From Phycisphaerales bacterium (GTDB lineage: Bacteria; Planctomycetota; Phycisphaerae; UBA1845), in the NCBI GenBank assembly GCA_020852275.1, contig JADZBE010000010.1:62001-126000 (forward strand): a stretch of DNA of 64,000 nt. Reading direction: 5' to 3'. The translations under genes and the position numbers were made by a program. The notes below the pieces were generated by a model. The model saw only the letters and a program-made list of their open reading frames with translations. It had not been told where the DNA came from and searched no databases. This document shows, piece by piece, positions 52,668 to 62,414 of the stretch. Within the stretch, counting starts at the first letter, position 1. Every line of letters begins with the position of its first letter.

Positions 52668-53321
52668 TCACACTGAGCGCCGCGACTCAATCAGTCGCTT
52701 CAAAGCTCCACCATCGTCCCTGGAGGGATCCCTCACCTTCAGGACTTGGCCAACCGTGCGGTGGCCTGTTGAGCCGGCAACGATGTCGTAGATCGAAATC
52801 CTGACGACTTCGAAGCCGCAAATCAGCGGGTGCAGATCCTTCAGGAAATCATAAAACGCCCGCTGCTTCCAGCGCGGCGATCCACCGGAATCCAAGTCGC
52901 CTTTCTCACCGGCGGGGCCGAATTGCCGCTCACAACTGCTGTTCGTCCACCACCCTCCGTATCCTGCCTTGCTGAGGCAGTCGCGTTCGCGGTCGGCGCA
53001 ATACTCCCTCCAAAGGTTAAGGGGAAAAAGGGGCAGGGCTTGGTAAATCGCGGAGTCGAGGGTCGTCCGTCGAGAGCGGTTGAAATGTTGCGCTTCGTCC
53101 AGCTCGATGACGAATCCATCGCACTCAAGATCCCATTTCCCTCGTCGAGTTGGGAACGCCTCGAGCAGACCGCCAAGTTTACGATAAACTCGGTGTACCT
53201 CGGCTTTGAGTTCTGCCTCGATCTGAATAGCCGCCTGTCCCAGCTTCTTCGAGACCCCGCGGCCCTCGCCCAATCCCGCAGCTCTCAAGCAGGCTTGCAG
53301 TTGTTTTTGGATTTTTCCCAT
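52668..53321 (-). CDS. Unrecognised protein, possible nuclease
   Basis: 217 residues from ATG 53321. A Lys/Arg-rich N-terminus, then GKWDLECDGFVIELDEAQHF, where the Asp and Glu-Leu-Asp spacing weakly recalls PD-(D/E)XK nucleases (as in Vsr-like vIELDG-QH), a Trp/Cys-rich middle (YCADRERDCLSKAGYGGWWT) and CGFEVVRISIYD. I cannot name a family. It lies 99 bases upstream of the toxin-antitoxin pair on the same strand, a setting that would fit a small defence-type cluster. Confidence 0.6.
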   Translation of the reverse strand: MGKIQKQLQACLRAAGLGEGRGVSKKLGQAAIQIEAELKAEVHRVYRKLGGLLEAFPTRRGKWDLECDGFVIELDEAQHFNRSRRTTLDSAIYQALPLFPLNLWREYCADRERDCLSKAGYGGWWTNSSCERQFGPAGEKGDLDSGGSPRWKQRAFYDFLKDLHPLICGFEVVRISIYDIVAGSTGHRTVGQVLKVRDPSRDDGGALKRLIESRRSV

Positions 53322-53398
53322 GGAAGCCTACGGTTCGACTTGGCGCTGGGTTGCGCGAGTCGACCCGCAGATCGCGTGCTCAAAACCCCTTGGGGATC

Positions 53399-55492
53399 CT
53401 ACTTCGCCGCCTGCTTGGCTTTCTGGGCGGCCTCGACGATTTCGGTCTGCACGGCGGCGGGGACCTTGCGGTAGGAGTGGAACTCCATCGAAAACGACGC
53501 CTGCCCCTGGGTCATGGAGCGCAGGTCGGTCGAATAGCCGAACATGTTGGCCAGCGGCACCTCGGCCTCGATGATCGTGGACGATCCCTTCGCCTCGGTG
53601 TTGGTGATCAGCCCGCGGCGCTGGGCGATGTTCCCGGTGACCGGACCCTGAAAGTTCGTCGGCACTTCGACTTCGACCTTCATGATCGGCTCGAGGATGA
53701 CCGGGTTGGCGCGGCGGACCGCGTCCTTGAACGCGTCGCGACCGCACACCTGGAACGCCAGGTCCGACGAGTCCACCGCGTGATACGTGCCGTCCTCGAG
53801 CACCATCTTCACGCCGACGACCTCATATCCCGCCAGCGGACCCTTCGCCCGGGCCATCTGAAAACCCTTGTCCACCGACGGAATGTACTCCGTCGGAATG
53901 CGCCCGCCGCTCACCGCGTTCTCGAATTCGTAGTCCTCCTCGGCTTCCGGCGGAAGCGGAACGAGCCGGCCGATCACGTGCGCGTACTGTCCGGAACCGC
54001 CCGTCTGGCGCTTGTGGCGGTGGTCAAACTCGACCTCCTTCGTCGGATACTCGCGGTAGCTGACATTGGGCTTGCCCACCACGACGCCGGCCTTGTACTC
54101 GCGGCGCATGCGCTCGACATATACATCGAGGTGCAGCTCGCCCATGCCGGAGATGATGGTCTGCCCCGCGTCTTCGTCGAAGCGCGCGTGAAACGTCGGA
54201 TCTTCTTTCATGAAGCGGTTCAGCGCCGCGGAGATCGCGTCGCGGTCCTGCGTGCGCTCCGGCTCGATGGCCATCGAGATCACCGGCTCCATGATGTGCA
54301 GGCTCTCCAGCGACAGGTTCACGTCCGGGTGACACAGCGTGTCGCCGGAGACGAGGTCCACGCCCATCACCGCGACGATGTCTCCGGCGCGGGCGGCGGG
54401 CACGTCCTCACGCTTGTCGGCGTGAATGCGGAAGACGCGCCCCACGCGCTGCGTCTTGCCCGTGCGCGGGATCAGATACGCTTGGCCTTTCTTAAGCTCG
54501 CCTTGGTACACGCGCGTGTACGTCACCTGCCCGAATGGTTCGTCCACGATCTTGAACGCCATCGCCACCAGCGCCGCGGACGGGTCGGCCGTGACCGCGA
54601 CTTCAGCGCCTTCGTTGGTGTTGTCGCAGGCGTATGCCATGCGATCCAGCGGAGACGGCAGGTAGCGCGTCACCGCGTCGAGCAGCATCTGCACGCCCTT
54701 GTTCTTGTAGGCGGTGCCCAGCATGACCGGCGTGATCTCGCGCGCGATCGTCGCGCGGCGGATCGCGGGCATGATCTGCTCCGGCGTCGCGTGCTCGTGC
54801 TCGAGCATGATTTCCATCAGCGTGTCGTCGTACAGGCTCAGCACGTCGAGCAGACCGGCGCGGGCGCGGACGGCTTCCTCCTGCAACGCGGCGGGAATGT
54901 CCACTTCCTTAAGCGTCTCGCCGTTCTTGCCCTCGTTGTAGATGGCCTTCATGGTGATGAGGTCGATGACGCCCTCGAACGACTCGCCCTCGCCGATCGG
55001 CAGTTGCAGCGGCAGGGCGACGATGCCGAGCTTGGTTTCCAATTCGCTGATGACGCGGCTGGGGTCCGCGCCGGTGCGGTCCATCTTGTTGATGAACGCG
55101 ATGCGCGGCACGCGGTATCGCTTCATCTGTCGATCGACCGTCAGCGTCTGCGACTGCACGCCGCCCACGGCGCACAGCACGAGCACGGCCCCGTCCAGCA
55201 CGCGCAGCGAACGCTCCACCTCGATCGTGAAGTCCACGTGACCCGGCGTGTCGATCAGGTTGATGTCGCAGCCCTTCCAGTGGACGGTCGTGGCCGCGGA
55301 GGTGATGGTGATTCCGCGCTCGCGCTCCAGCTCCATGAAGTCCATGGTGGCGCCCTGCCCGTCCTTGCCCTTGACCTCGTGGATTTTGTGGATGCGCCCG
55401 GCGTAAAACAGGATGCGCTCGGACAAGGTGGTCTTGCCGGAGTCGATGTGCGCTGAAATGCCAATGTTGCGGATGTTTGATAGCTCTTCCAT
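53399..55492 (-). CDS. fusA: Elongation factor G
   Basis: GTPase that moves tRNA and mRNA on the ribosome. 697 residues. G1 [15 protein letters not shown], switch [19 protein letters not shown]3 DTPGHVDF, G4 [10 protein letters not shown]; domains II-V follow in full (for example [17 protein letters not shown]). The insertion [20 protein letters not shown] is the style of the spirochaete/planctomycete and mitochondrial EF-G1 group rather than the usual HTGEVHDG type. It stands alone, not with rpsL, rpsG and tuf, as expected for that group. Confidence 0.97.
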   Translation of the reverse strand: MEELSNIRNIGISAHIDSGKTTLSERILFYAGRIHKIHEVKGKDGQGATMDFMELERERGITITSAATTVHWKGCDINLIDTPGHVDFTIEVERSLRVLDGAVLVLCAVGGVQSQTLTVDRQMKRYRVPRIAFINKMDRTGADPSRVISELETKLGIVALPLQLPIGEGESFEGVIDLITMKAIYNEGKNGETLKEVDIPAALQEEAVRARAGLLDVLSLYDDTLMEIMLEHEHATPEQIMPAIRRATIAREITPVMLGTAYKNKGVQMLLDAVTRYLPSPLDRMAYACDNTNEGAEVAVTADPSAALVAMAFKIVDEPFGQVTYTRVYQGELKKGQAYLIPRTGKTQRVGRVFRIHADKREDVPAARAGDIVAVMGVDLVSGDTLCHPDVNLSLESLHIMEPVISMAIEPERTQDRDAISAALNRFMKEDPTFHARFDEDAGQTIISGMGELHLDVYVERMRREYKAGVVVGKPNVSYREYPTKEVEFDHRHKRQTGGSGQYAHVIGRLVPLPPEAEEDYEFENAVSGGRIPTEYIPSVDKGFQMARAKGPLAGYEVVGVKMVLEDGTYHAVDSSDLAFQVCGRDAFKDAVRRANPVILEPIMKVEVEVPTNFQGPVTGNIAQRRGLITNTEAKGSSTIIEAEVPLANMFGYSTDLRSMTQGQASFSMEFHSYRKVPAAVQTEIVEAAQKAKQAAK

Positions 55493-55640
55493 GATCGTCG
55501 CGGCCCTGTCGCGGGCCTCCTCAATACCGGTTGCTCGAATCTCCCGACGTCCGTGTCCCTAAGTATGCACCATAAGCCGACCCGGCGAAGGCGGTCCCTC
55601 CCGCCCCGTTCGCCGACTTTCTCTTGCGCTCGTTAAGGTT

Positions 55641-55670
55641 CTAAAGGATAACGAGTTAAGGAGCTGTCAA
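55641..55670 (-). promoter_or_regulatory. Candidate fusA promoter
   Basis: On the minus strand, TTGACA (55670-55665) is a perfect -35. The best -10 candidates at 17-19 spacing (CTTTAG region, 55646-55641) are weak. Confidence 0.3.
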
Positions 55671-55726
55671 CGATGCACGATCCTGTCCGGACCGGCTCCC
55701 TTCATGGCGCAGTTGCACAAATATAG

Positions 55727-55755
55727 CAAAAGGCCGGGCTAAATCAAGCCCGGCC
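55727..55755 (-). terminator. Rho-independent terminator
   Basis: Read on the minus strand: GGCCGGGCT (55755-55747), loop TGATTT, AGCCCGGCC (55740-55732), then TTTTGCTATATTT. A perfect 9-bp GC stem with a T-rich tail, 84 bases after the BamE-like lipoprotein stop. Confidence 0.85.
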
Positions 55756-55838
55756 CCGTCCGAATTCTCCAAGTTATCACGGTTCCGACCGCTGCTTACG
55801 CAGGCAGGCGAGGTCAGAACTTCCAGAGAGGCAAGCGA

Positions 55839-56192
55839 TTACGGCTTGTTGATGCTCTGGATGCGCGTGCTCTTGTGAACGTCCCCGTCGCTTTCCGCGC
55901 CAGGAAGGTCTTCCACATACGTCCGGCCTTCGCCGACCCAGGACTTCGACGCGACCTTGCCCTCCTTGTCGAAGTGAACGAAGACCTCAAGCTGCCGGTC
56001 GCCGCGATACCAGCGCCAGTAATCCATGACCTTGTCGTTCGGCACGCCGATCGTGGCCTCGACCGCCGCCTGCGAGTCGCCGTTCTGAATGGTGTTGAAC
56101 CGCTCGATGGTGAGGTTGTCGCAACCCGCTGCAAAAAACAAGGTTACGGCTGCGAAGACACCCATCATCCGTACTGCGTATTGCCGAAGCAT
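55839..56192 (-). CDS. Small BamE/SmpA-like lipoprotein
   Basis: 117 residues from the ATG at 56192, chosen because AAGGAG lies 7 bases upstream; an ATG two codons earlier is too close to that site. Lipobox FFAAGC. The mature part begins NLTIERFNTIQNGDSQAAVE, then ATIGVPNDKVMDYWRWYRGD and LEVFVHFDKEGKVASKSWVG, the SmpA/BamE pattern of an IxxGxS..V...lG.P followed by two or three strands. Probably an outer-membrane-associated lipoprotein. Second gene after the lipoprotein at 56270, closed by the terminator. Confidence 0.75.
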   Translation of the reverse strand: MLRQYAVRMMGVFAAVTLFFAAGCDNLTIERFNTIQNGDSQAAVEATIGVPNDKVMDYWRWYRGDRQLEVFVHFDKEGKVASKSWVGEGRTYVEDLPGAESDGDVHKSTRIQSINKP

Positions 56193-56269
56193 GTGCATTC
56201 TCCTTACAACGACCAAGATTCGTCCGAGCCGGGCAGGGTTAGAGCTAGCCCACGCCTTTTCTGCTTTCC

Positions 56270-56839
56270 TTATCGACCTTTGGGCTGCGTCAACGTCACC
56301 CCTCCGGCGCTGCTGTGAAGGTCGAAGATGATCTCATCGGTGAGGTGCTGGCCCAGCGGCGTGTTGTACGCGACAGCCAGAACGTACTTCTCCGCGGGCG
56401 GGATCGCGCCGGCCTCGATGCCAAGTTGGAATTCGTACATCTGGATGACCGGGTTCCAGAACCGAAGCTGCTGCTCCTGCGTGTCCAGCGGCACTTCCCA
56501 GAGCGTGATCCGCGGACCCTTGTTGTTCGCGCTGGCAGGCTGGTATCCGAAAAGCTCGACCCTCACCTGCCCGACGAGCAGCGCCCCCGGGTTCTCCAGC
56601 AGCGTGTACCCGCGAACGAGCAGCTCGAGCACCTCCGGCTTGCCGGAGCCGGAGAGGCTGCGGACGCGCGTGGAGGGCTTGACGACTTCGATGCGCGTGG
56701 GCATCAGGAGGGTGAGCATCTGATCGGTCGTCGCGGCGCTGGTCGCCCGCGGGGGCGCCGTGCAACCGGCGGGAAGCAGCAGGAGGAAAGCGAGCGCAAA
56801 TAGAAGGCAGGCCGCCACCAGAACGGATGCGGCATCCAT
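56270..56839 (-). CDS. Lipoprotein of unknown function
   Basis: 189 residues from the ATG at 56839 (an ATG at 56866 is an alternative). Strong signal ASVLVAACLLFALAFLLLLP with lipobox PAGC. The mature protein is beta-rich (RIEVVKPSTRVRSLSGSGKP; ELLVRGYTLLENPGALLVGQ; RITLWEVPLDTQEQQLRFWN; YEFQLGIEAGAIPPAEKYVL). No family recognised. It precedes the BamE-like gene by 77 bases. Confidence 0.7.
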   Translation of the reverse strand: MDAASVLVAACLLFALAFLLLLPAGCTAPPRATSAATTDQMLTLLMPTRIEVVKPSTRVRSLSGSGKPEVLELLVRGYTLLENPGALLVGQVRVELFGYQPASANNKGPRITLWEVPLDTQEQQLRFWNPVIQMYEFQLGIEAGAIPPAEKYVLAVAYNTPLGQHLTDEIIFDLHSSAGGVTLTQPKGR

Positions 56840-57244
56840 GCGCTTGACTTTAGGCCCGCTGACCATGACGGAGTCCCGGCTGGTTCCCAACGCCGCGCGG
56901 CTCACCGACGCCTTGGCGAGATTTATCCACGGTTCTGGGGGTTGTCAAACCTCCGGCTTCGCAACGTTCCTGACGCTGGAGCACGGATTCACTCGCGGGA
57001 CGGGCGGGATTGCCGGGGGGTTTGCTCGTGGAGCATGAACAATCCTCCGGTCGCAGCGTAGTGCAATACGGTTCCACGGTGAGGCGTCGTGCGTAGTACG
57101 CTTCGATCTTACGGGTTGACAGGGTTTGCGTCGCGGGCTCTTCCTCTCAACTCCGCGAAGGAAAACCCGTTTTCGACGTCGTTGCTTTCCCATTCAGATG
57201 CCAAAAGAGCAACCGCTCATTGTGCTCGGAAAGGAAGGAGTCTC

Positions 57245-59500
57245 ATGATCAGGCAACGATCCGCCGCAGAATCGACGCGGAGTCGTCGAGCGACGGAGAA
57301 CCGGCTGTTCGTCACGGGTCTGCGTACCGCGATGGCACGGCTAGCACCGGTGCTGTGCATGGCCCTCTTCCCAGCAGCCGTTGCTGAGGATTGCTTCGTG
57401 CAGAACAGGGGCACACCGTCCTCACCCCCGAAGCAGCAGCTAAGCCCCGCTATGGCGTTCGACGCGGGCCGGGGGGTCACCGTCATGTACCCCAATGACA
57501 GCCAGGGGCTGATGTACGAATGGGATGGCGCCACTTGGGCGCGCAAGGACGCCGTGGGGCCAAGGAGGTTCAGCCGACCCGGTTTGGCATACGATTCGGC
57601 CCGAGGAGTCACCGTGCTTTTCGGCGGAAGCGGCCTTCAGACTCACGGAACGTGGGCTTGGGACGGTGAGGCCTGGTCAATGCTGACGGCGGAGGGGCCG
57701 TCGATTCGGGAAGATGTGGGGTTCACTTACGACTGCTTGCGAGGAGTATGCGTGCTGTTCGGCGGGAGCTCGTCTGGCTCAAAGTTTGGGGAGACGTGGG
57801 AGTGGAACGGCGAGTCGTGGAAACTGTGTTCCAATGAAGGACCCAGGCCGCGCAACCGACTCGCCATGGCATACAATTCCGCGCGGCGGATGACCATCAT
57901 GTTTGGCGGCGAGGTCGGTTCACACGAGAAAAGTGGTGAGACATGGGGATGGGATGGCGAGACGTGGACTCTTCTGGCCGAGACCGGTCCAAGCCCTCGG
58001 ACGGGGCACGGGATGGCGTTCGACAGTGCCCGCGAGCGGATCGTGCTCTTCGGCGGATGGGACGACCAGGAGCCGACCGACGAGACGTGGGAATGGGATG
58101 GTTCGCAGTGGCAGGAGCGCATCGTGCAATCCGGCCCATCAGGGCGCTACATGACGGGCATGGCTTACGATGACCGTCGTCAGGTCACGGTCCTGTTCGG
58201 GGGCTGGGATGTGGATTGCTGGGACTCACAAATATGGGAATGGAACGGCTCTGCTTGGACGATAGCTCAGCGGGCGCCGACACCGCTGGACCAGCTCCCG
58301 ATGGTTTATGACAACCGCCGCAACTCCCTCCTGCTCGTGCGATCCTGTGAAACCTGGGAATGGCGCGGGCTGTCGAGTGGCTGGGATCTGATCGACACAA
58401 GCAACCTGGCCGTTGGGGACGCCAATGCCATGGCCTACGACAGCGTCCGCGAGGTCGCCGTCATGTTCACGTGCGACGTCTACTCCAATCCACGCAAGCA
58501 GGCGACGAATGAATGGAATGGCGAGATGTGGGTTCGCCGCAGCTCCACCGGTCCCAGCAGTCGCACCGGCCACGCCATGGCTTTCGACAGCATTCGCGGC
58601 GTAACCGTGATGTTCGCCGGACTCTATGGCGGGAGCGACACTTGGGAATGGGACGGCAACACCTGGGTCCAGCGGAGCAATACCGGCCCATCGGCCCGCC
58701 GCCTCCACGCCATGGCTTTCGATGAGGTCCGAGGCGTGGTGGTCATGTTCGGGGGGTTCAACGAGAGAGAATTCCTCGGCGACACGTGGGAATGGGACGG
58801 CGTGGAGTGGGTCGAGCGAAGCGCACCCGGCCCCAGCCCGCGCGGGTACCACACGATGATGTACGATCCCGCGCGGCGCGTGACCGTTCTCCACGGAGGA
58901 GACACCGGCCCCGGCATGCCCAGCGATGAAGCGTGGGAGTGGGACGGACAGGTCTGGACGCCGGTGCTGTCCCCGGGGGTACCGCGCCGGCAGCACGCGA
59001 TGACGTTTGACAGCATTCGCGGCGTACGGGTTGCGCACGGAGGCGTGGATGAGAAGCTGCAGACAACCAGCGAGACATGGGAATGGTTCGCGGATTGCAA
59101 CTGCAACGATCGTCCTGACGGAGATGACGTTGACGCCGGCGCGCCGGACTGCAATGGCAACCGGGTTCCCGACGACTGTGACATCGAGCGCGGCCTTGCT
59201 CGCGACGCCGACGCCAACGGCGTGCCCGACACCTGTGAGCCTTGCTCTTTCCTTCGGCACCTCAAAGCCGACTGCCGTGCGAATGCGGACGGTTTCCAGA
59301 TTCGCGCCGTGCTCAAAGCGGACCTTCCGCCGGAAGCCAAGCTGACCATCTGCCTCGACCTCCTCGACTGCCAGACGGTCCGTTGGGGCGAGCGGGCTCG
59401 CCGTCGCGTCGTCTGGGCGATCCCTCAAGCCGACGAGCATGAGGTGTGCGTGGGCGACTGCTCCCAGGGCGAATGGTGCGCATCGGCGACCTGCCCCTGA
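57245..59500 (+). CDS. Secreted kelch-type repeat protein with dockerin-like linker and shared C-terminal module
   Basis: 751 residues. The ATG at 57245 follows GGAAGGAG by 4 bases. A long N-terminus carries a signal-like segment (LAPVLCMALFPAAVAEDC). Then come 12 kelch-like repeats of about 50 residues, each with M-[AT]-[YF]-[DN]-x2-R-x-V-x-[VI]-[ML]-[FY]-G-G and a TWEWDG strand, forming one or two beta-propellers. Next is a calcium-type linker (CNCNDRPDGDDVDAGAPDCN; DADANGVPDTCE) like dockerin or thrombospondin-3 repeats. From Cys667 (59243-59497) is the 85-residue module shared with 1470, 12871 and 50185, with Cys-x9-Cys, HEVCVGDCS and the end ATCP. A surface binding protein is likely. Confidence 0.88.
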   Translation: MIRQRSAAESTRSRRATENRLFVTGLRTAMARLAPVLCMALFPAAVAEDCFVQNRGTPSSPPKQQLSPAMAFDAGRGVTVMYPNDSQGLMYEWDGATWARKDAVGPRRFSRPGLAYDSARGVTVLFGGSGLQTHGTWAWDGEAWSMLTAEGPSIREDVGFTYDCLRGVCVLFGGSSSGSKFGETWEWNGESWKLCSNEGPRPRNRLAMAYNSARRMTIMFGGEVGSHEKSGETWGWDGETWTLLAETGPSPRTGHGMAFDSARERIVLFGGWDDQEPTDETWEWDGSQWQERIVQSGPSGRYMTGMAYDDRRQVTVLFGGWDVDCWDSQIWEWNGSAWTIAQRAPTPLDQLPMVYDNRRNSLLLVRSCETWEWRGLSSGWDLIDTSNLAVGDANAMAYDSVREVAVMFTCDVYSNPRKQATNEWNGEMWVRRSSTGPSSRTGHAMAFDSIRGVTVMFAGLYGGSDTWEWDGNTWVQRSNTGPSARRLHAMAFDEVRGVVVMFGGFNEREFLGDTWEWDGVEWVERSAPGPSPRGYHTMMYDPARRVTVLHGGDTGPGMPSDEAWEWDGQVWTPVLSPGVPRRQHAMTFDSIRGVRVAHGGVDEKLQTTSETWEWFADCNCNDRPDGDDVDAGAPDCNGNRVPDDCDIERGLARDADANGVPDTCEPCSFLRHLKADCRANADGFQIRAVLKADLPPEAKLTICLDLLDCQTVRWGERARRRVVWAIPQADEHEVCVGDCSQGEWCASATCP

Positions 59501-59958
59501 CCGCTCGTGTCGAATATCGAATCGTGTCACCTGAATTTCAGATGGACCCCTGTGTTGAGCCCGCGCCGGTGTTTGCGATTGCAGTCACCTTGCAGGGGTG
59601 ATGAGTTCTATCGTAGCCGGAGGGGCGCGGATGCTTGAGGTCCTGCAAACTCCGTACAGCCCGTGCGCTGCGCACGGGAGTGAGTTGGAAACCAGGCTCC
59701 CGTCATTTCTGCTGCGAGCGGGAATCCAGAGGTCCGCCGCCGCCCGCGCTGGGCGCGCCGGCGGCTCATGTGGCGGTGACGGCCCGGACGATCATAATGG
59801 TGCGCGTCAGTAGGCGCGAGTGAGTCTGCGGGGCGACACGTGGCGGGCTCCGCCTTCAGGCAGGCATGGGCCGAGGTTCACAGGCGGGCTGGCATGAACC
59901 GAGGTTCGCTTGCGGACCGATTGCGGCGGGGAATTACGGAAGTCTTCACGGAGCCGAC
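59501..59958. other. Intergenic region with family R repeat
   Basis: 458 bases. One family R copy at 59701-59729 (CGTCATTTCTGCTGCGAGCG). A frame upstream of the epimerase start is open from 59866 but not convincing. Confidence 0.5.
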
Positions 59959-60897
59959 ATGAGCATCTATCTGGTCACCGGCGGGGCGGGGTTCATCGGG
60001 TCGCATCTGGTTACGCGGCTGGTGGAGCTGGGGCGCAAGGTCCGCGTGCTGGACAACTTCTCGTCCGGTCGGCGCGGCAATCTGGCCCACGTCGAGGGGC
60101 GGTACGAGCTGATCGAGGGCGACATGCGCGACCCGGCCGTGTGCCAGCGCGCGTGCAGCGGCGTCGAGGTCGTCTTCCACGAAGCGGCGGTGCCCAGCGT
60201 GCCGCTTTCCGTCGAGAAGCCCGAGGACAGCCACACGGCCAACATCAACGGCACGTTCAACCTGCTGCTTGCGGCGAAGAACCGCGGCGTGCGGCGCTTC
60301 GTGTACGCGGCCAGCAGCAGCGCCTACGGCGACACGCCGGAGCTGCCGAAGCGCGAGTCCATGACGCCGAACCCGAAAAGCCCCTACGCGGTGCAGAAGC
60401 TCGTGGGCGAGCATTACGCCCGCGCGTTTCACGAATGCTACGGACTGGAGACGATCTCGCTGCGGTACTTCAACGTCTTCGGCCCGCGGCAGAACCCGAA
60501 GAGCCAGTACGCCGCGGCGATCCCCGCGTTCGTCACCGCGATCCTGCGCGATGAATCCCCCGTCGTGTACGGCGACGGCGAGCAGACGCGGGACTTTACC
60601 TACATCGACAACGTCGTCGAGGGCAACCTTCTGGCGGCCAGCGCGAAACGGACCTGCGGCGAAGCGGTGAACTTGGCCTGCGGCGACCGCATCAGCGTCA
60701 ACGAGGTGATCGCACGCATCAACGGCATCCTGGGCAAGCGCGTGCCCACGAAGCACCTCCCCGAACGCGCCGGCGACGTGAAGCACAGTTGCGCCGACAT
60801 CACGAGCGTCAGGGAACTGCTGGGCTTTGCGCCGATCGTCAGCTTCGAGGAAGGTCTGCGCCGCGCGATTCAGTTCTACCAGACATCCACGGGCTGA
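59959..60897 (+). CDS. NAD-dependent sugar-nucleotide epimerase/dehydratase
   Basis: 312 residues from the ATG at 59959. Extended short-chain dehydrogenase: YLVTGGAGFIGSHLVTRLVE (NAD loop GGAGFIG), VRRFVYAASSSAYGDTPELP (catalytic Ser), NPKSPYAVQKLVGEHYAR (YxxxK), ISLRYFNVFGPRQNP, and TRDFTYIDNVVEGNLLAA. Close to the UDP-glucose/UDP-GlcNAc 4-epimerase group (GalE/WbpP type); the exact substrate cannot be fixed. It makes sugar nucleotides for surface glycans. It is a single-gene unit. Confidence 0.92.
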   Translation: MSIYLVTGGAGFIGSHLVTRLVELGRKVRVLDNFSSGRRGNLAHVEGRYELIEGDMRDPAVCQRACSGVEVVFHEAAVPSVPLSVEKPEDSHTANINGTFNLLLAAKNRGVRRFVYAASSSAYGDTPELPKRESMTPNPKSPYAVQKLVGEHYARAFHECYGLETISLRYFNVFGPRQNPKSQYAAAIPAFVTAILRDESPVVYGDGEQTRDFTYIDNVVEGNLLAASAKRTCGEAVNLACGDRISVNEVIARINGILGKRVPTKHLPERAGDVKHSCADITSVRELLGFAPIVSFEEGLRRAIQFYQTSTG

Positions 60898-60954
60898 GGC
60901 CGTCGAGAAGCCGCGTCAACTCGATCCCCGAAGCCCAGTCCGCTCGATCTGCGA

Positions 60955-61200
60955 AGCTGGGTTCGCTCGATCCCCGAAGGGGATCAACGTGAGTAGCCGT
61001 GGGCGCAGCCCACGGCATCCCGTGCGTGTCAGAACCCAACCCCGAAAGGGGTTGTACCTCTGCTGCGATTCCGACGGATGCTGGGGAATTGATGGTGCGA
61101 CCCCTTTGGGGTCGAATCCAACGGGGGACACGTTCCCGCGGGCTGCGCCCGCGGCTATTCACGTATTTCCCTTTCGGGGAAAGGATCGGTCGGCGCCTCC
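60955..61200. repeat. Family Q element, longest in the window
   Basis: Two inverted halves: TCCCCGAAGGGGATCAACGT with GCCGTGGGCGCAGCCCACGG, and CGTTCCCGCGGGCTGCGCCC with TTTCCCTTTCGGGGAAAGGA, around ACCCCGAAAGGGGTTGTACC and CGACCCCTTTGGGGTCGAA. It fills much of the 533-base gap before the JAMM gene. Confidence 0.85.
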
Positions 61201-61430
61201 ATGGAACCGTCGGCGCTTCCATCTATTTTCACGGGTAGGTCGTCCGTTGTGGGTGCGCTCTCTTGAGGAGGGGCCCGCGGTCCATTCTTACCGACGCCCG
61301 ATTCCGATCGCTCTCTCGAGATCCCAACTTCCTTGCCTTGCACAGGCGGCGTTCGAAAATGAATGGACAACCCCGGGCGAAGCCGCGCGAGGGTTTTCCC
61401 CCCGGTCGATCCACGCTACACCTCGACACC

Positions 61431-61910
61431 ATGCCGAAGGAGGCCGCCTCCCCGGCAGCAGAGAACCGCAGAGCCATGCTGGTCAAGCTGGAACAAACCG
61501 ACATGAACATCATGCGCGACCACGCTCGCGCCTGTCATCCGGAAGAATGCTGCGGCGTCGTGCTGGGGCTGCTTGCGCGTGACGCCATCCAGATTACCGA
61601 CGTACTCTGCGCGCAGAACATCGCGGAGGGTGATCGCCGCCGCCGGTACCAGATCGAGTGGAGCGTACTCTTCCAAGCCTACCGCCAGGCTCGCGGAAGC
61701 GGGCACCGCGTCGTCGGCTTCTTCCACTCGCATCCCGACGGCACGCGCAGCCCCAGCGCGACGGATCAGGCCGAGGCGCTCCCCGACCACCTGTACCTCA
61801 TCCTGCCCGTCGATGACGCGGTCGCCGGCGACCCGTCGAGTTGGTTGGCACGTGGCGGCACGTTCGATCCGTGCCCGATGCTCGTGCAAGGCGGCCCGGT
61901 CGCAAGGTGA
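61431..61910 (+). CDS. M67-family (JAMM/MPN) metallopeptidase
   Basis: 159 residues from the ATG at 61431; the ATG at 61476 (MLVKLEQTD) is a good alternative. The JAMM zinc site is complete: Glu in CHPEECCGVVLGLL and HSHPDGTRSPSATDQAEA (His-x-His-x10-Asp). Bacterial relatives are often next to ThiS/MoaD-like sulfur carriers and cut their C-terminal tails; none is seen here. The frame continues upstream but runs into repeats. Confidence 0.9.
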   Translation: MPKEAASPAAENRRAMLVKLEQTDMNIMRDHARACHPEECCGVVLGLLARDAIQITDVLCAQNIAEGDRRRRYQIEWSVLFQAYRQARGSGHRVVGFFHSHPDGTRSPSATDQAEALPDHLYLILPVDDAVAGDPSSWLARGGTFDPCPMLVQGGPVAR

Positions 61911-62161
61911 GTGGGGAGAGGGGCATTACGGCCGGCGGCGCGCCGGAGCACGCGGCGAGCCGTGGAGGATCAGGCGCGATCGCTTACCGCTGCGCCGCCC
62001 GCGCGCGCTGCGGCGGACCCGTGCCACGCGCCCGCTGCGACCCATCCGCTGCACGCGCCAATCAGGCGCCCCTCGGAATGCGGTCGCCCTGATTCCATCG
62101 CGGCAAGGTTCGACGGAGGGCTGGAGGGACCGTGGTGGAGATTAGAACCGCGCATGACAGC

Positions 62162-62233
62162 CGTCGCCCCCGTGCAGGCGGGGGTCCAGGGCGCATCGCC
62201 TGACGGCTGGATTCCCGCCTGCGCGGAAATGAC
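62162..62233. repeat. Family R pair, inverted
   Basis: CGTCGCCCCCGTGCAGGCGG (from 62163) and ATTCCCGCCTGCGCGGAAAT (62211-62230) face each other. Confidence 0.8.
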
Positions 62234-62414
62234 AAGTGCCGCCTTTCAGTCAGGGCCTGTCAATGATCCTGATTCCCGGCAACGGGGATCGGCTCGTTCC
62301 TTCGTCTTCAAGCGACAAGCAAGCCCCGTCGACGCAGCGACCGAGAATGGGAAGGCCCTGTAGCCAAGCTCAGGATGGCGGCATCGCTTGGTCACCTGCC
62401 TGCGCATCCGGCGA

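Larger units (their letters stand above)
55493..55838. other. Leader of fusA and terminator region
   Basis: 346 bases between the fusA start and the end of the BamE-like gene, both on the minus strand. Contains a terminator (55727-55755) and a perfect minus-strand -35 hexamer (55665-55670), so fusA is a separate transcription unit with a leader of about 150 bases. Confidence 0.6.

Noticed and set aside
53351-55456. A plus-strand open frame opposite fusA
   Set aside because: Antisense shadow of EF-G; Arg/His-rich composition, no motifs.
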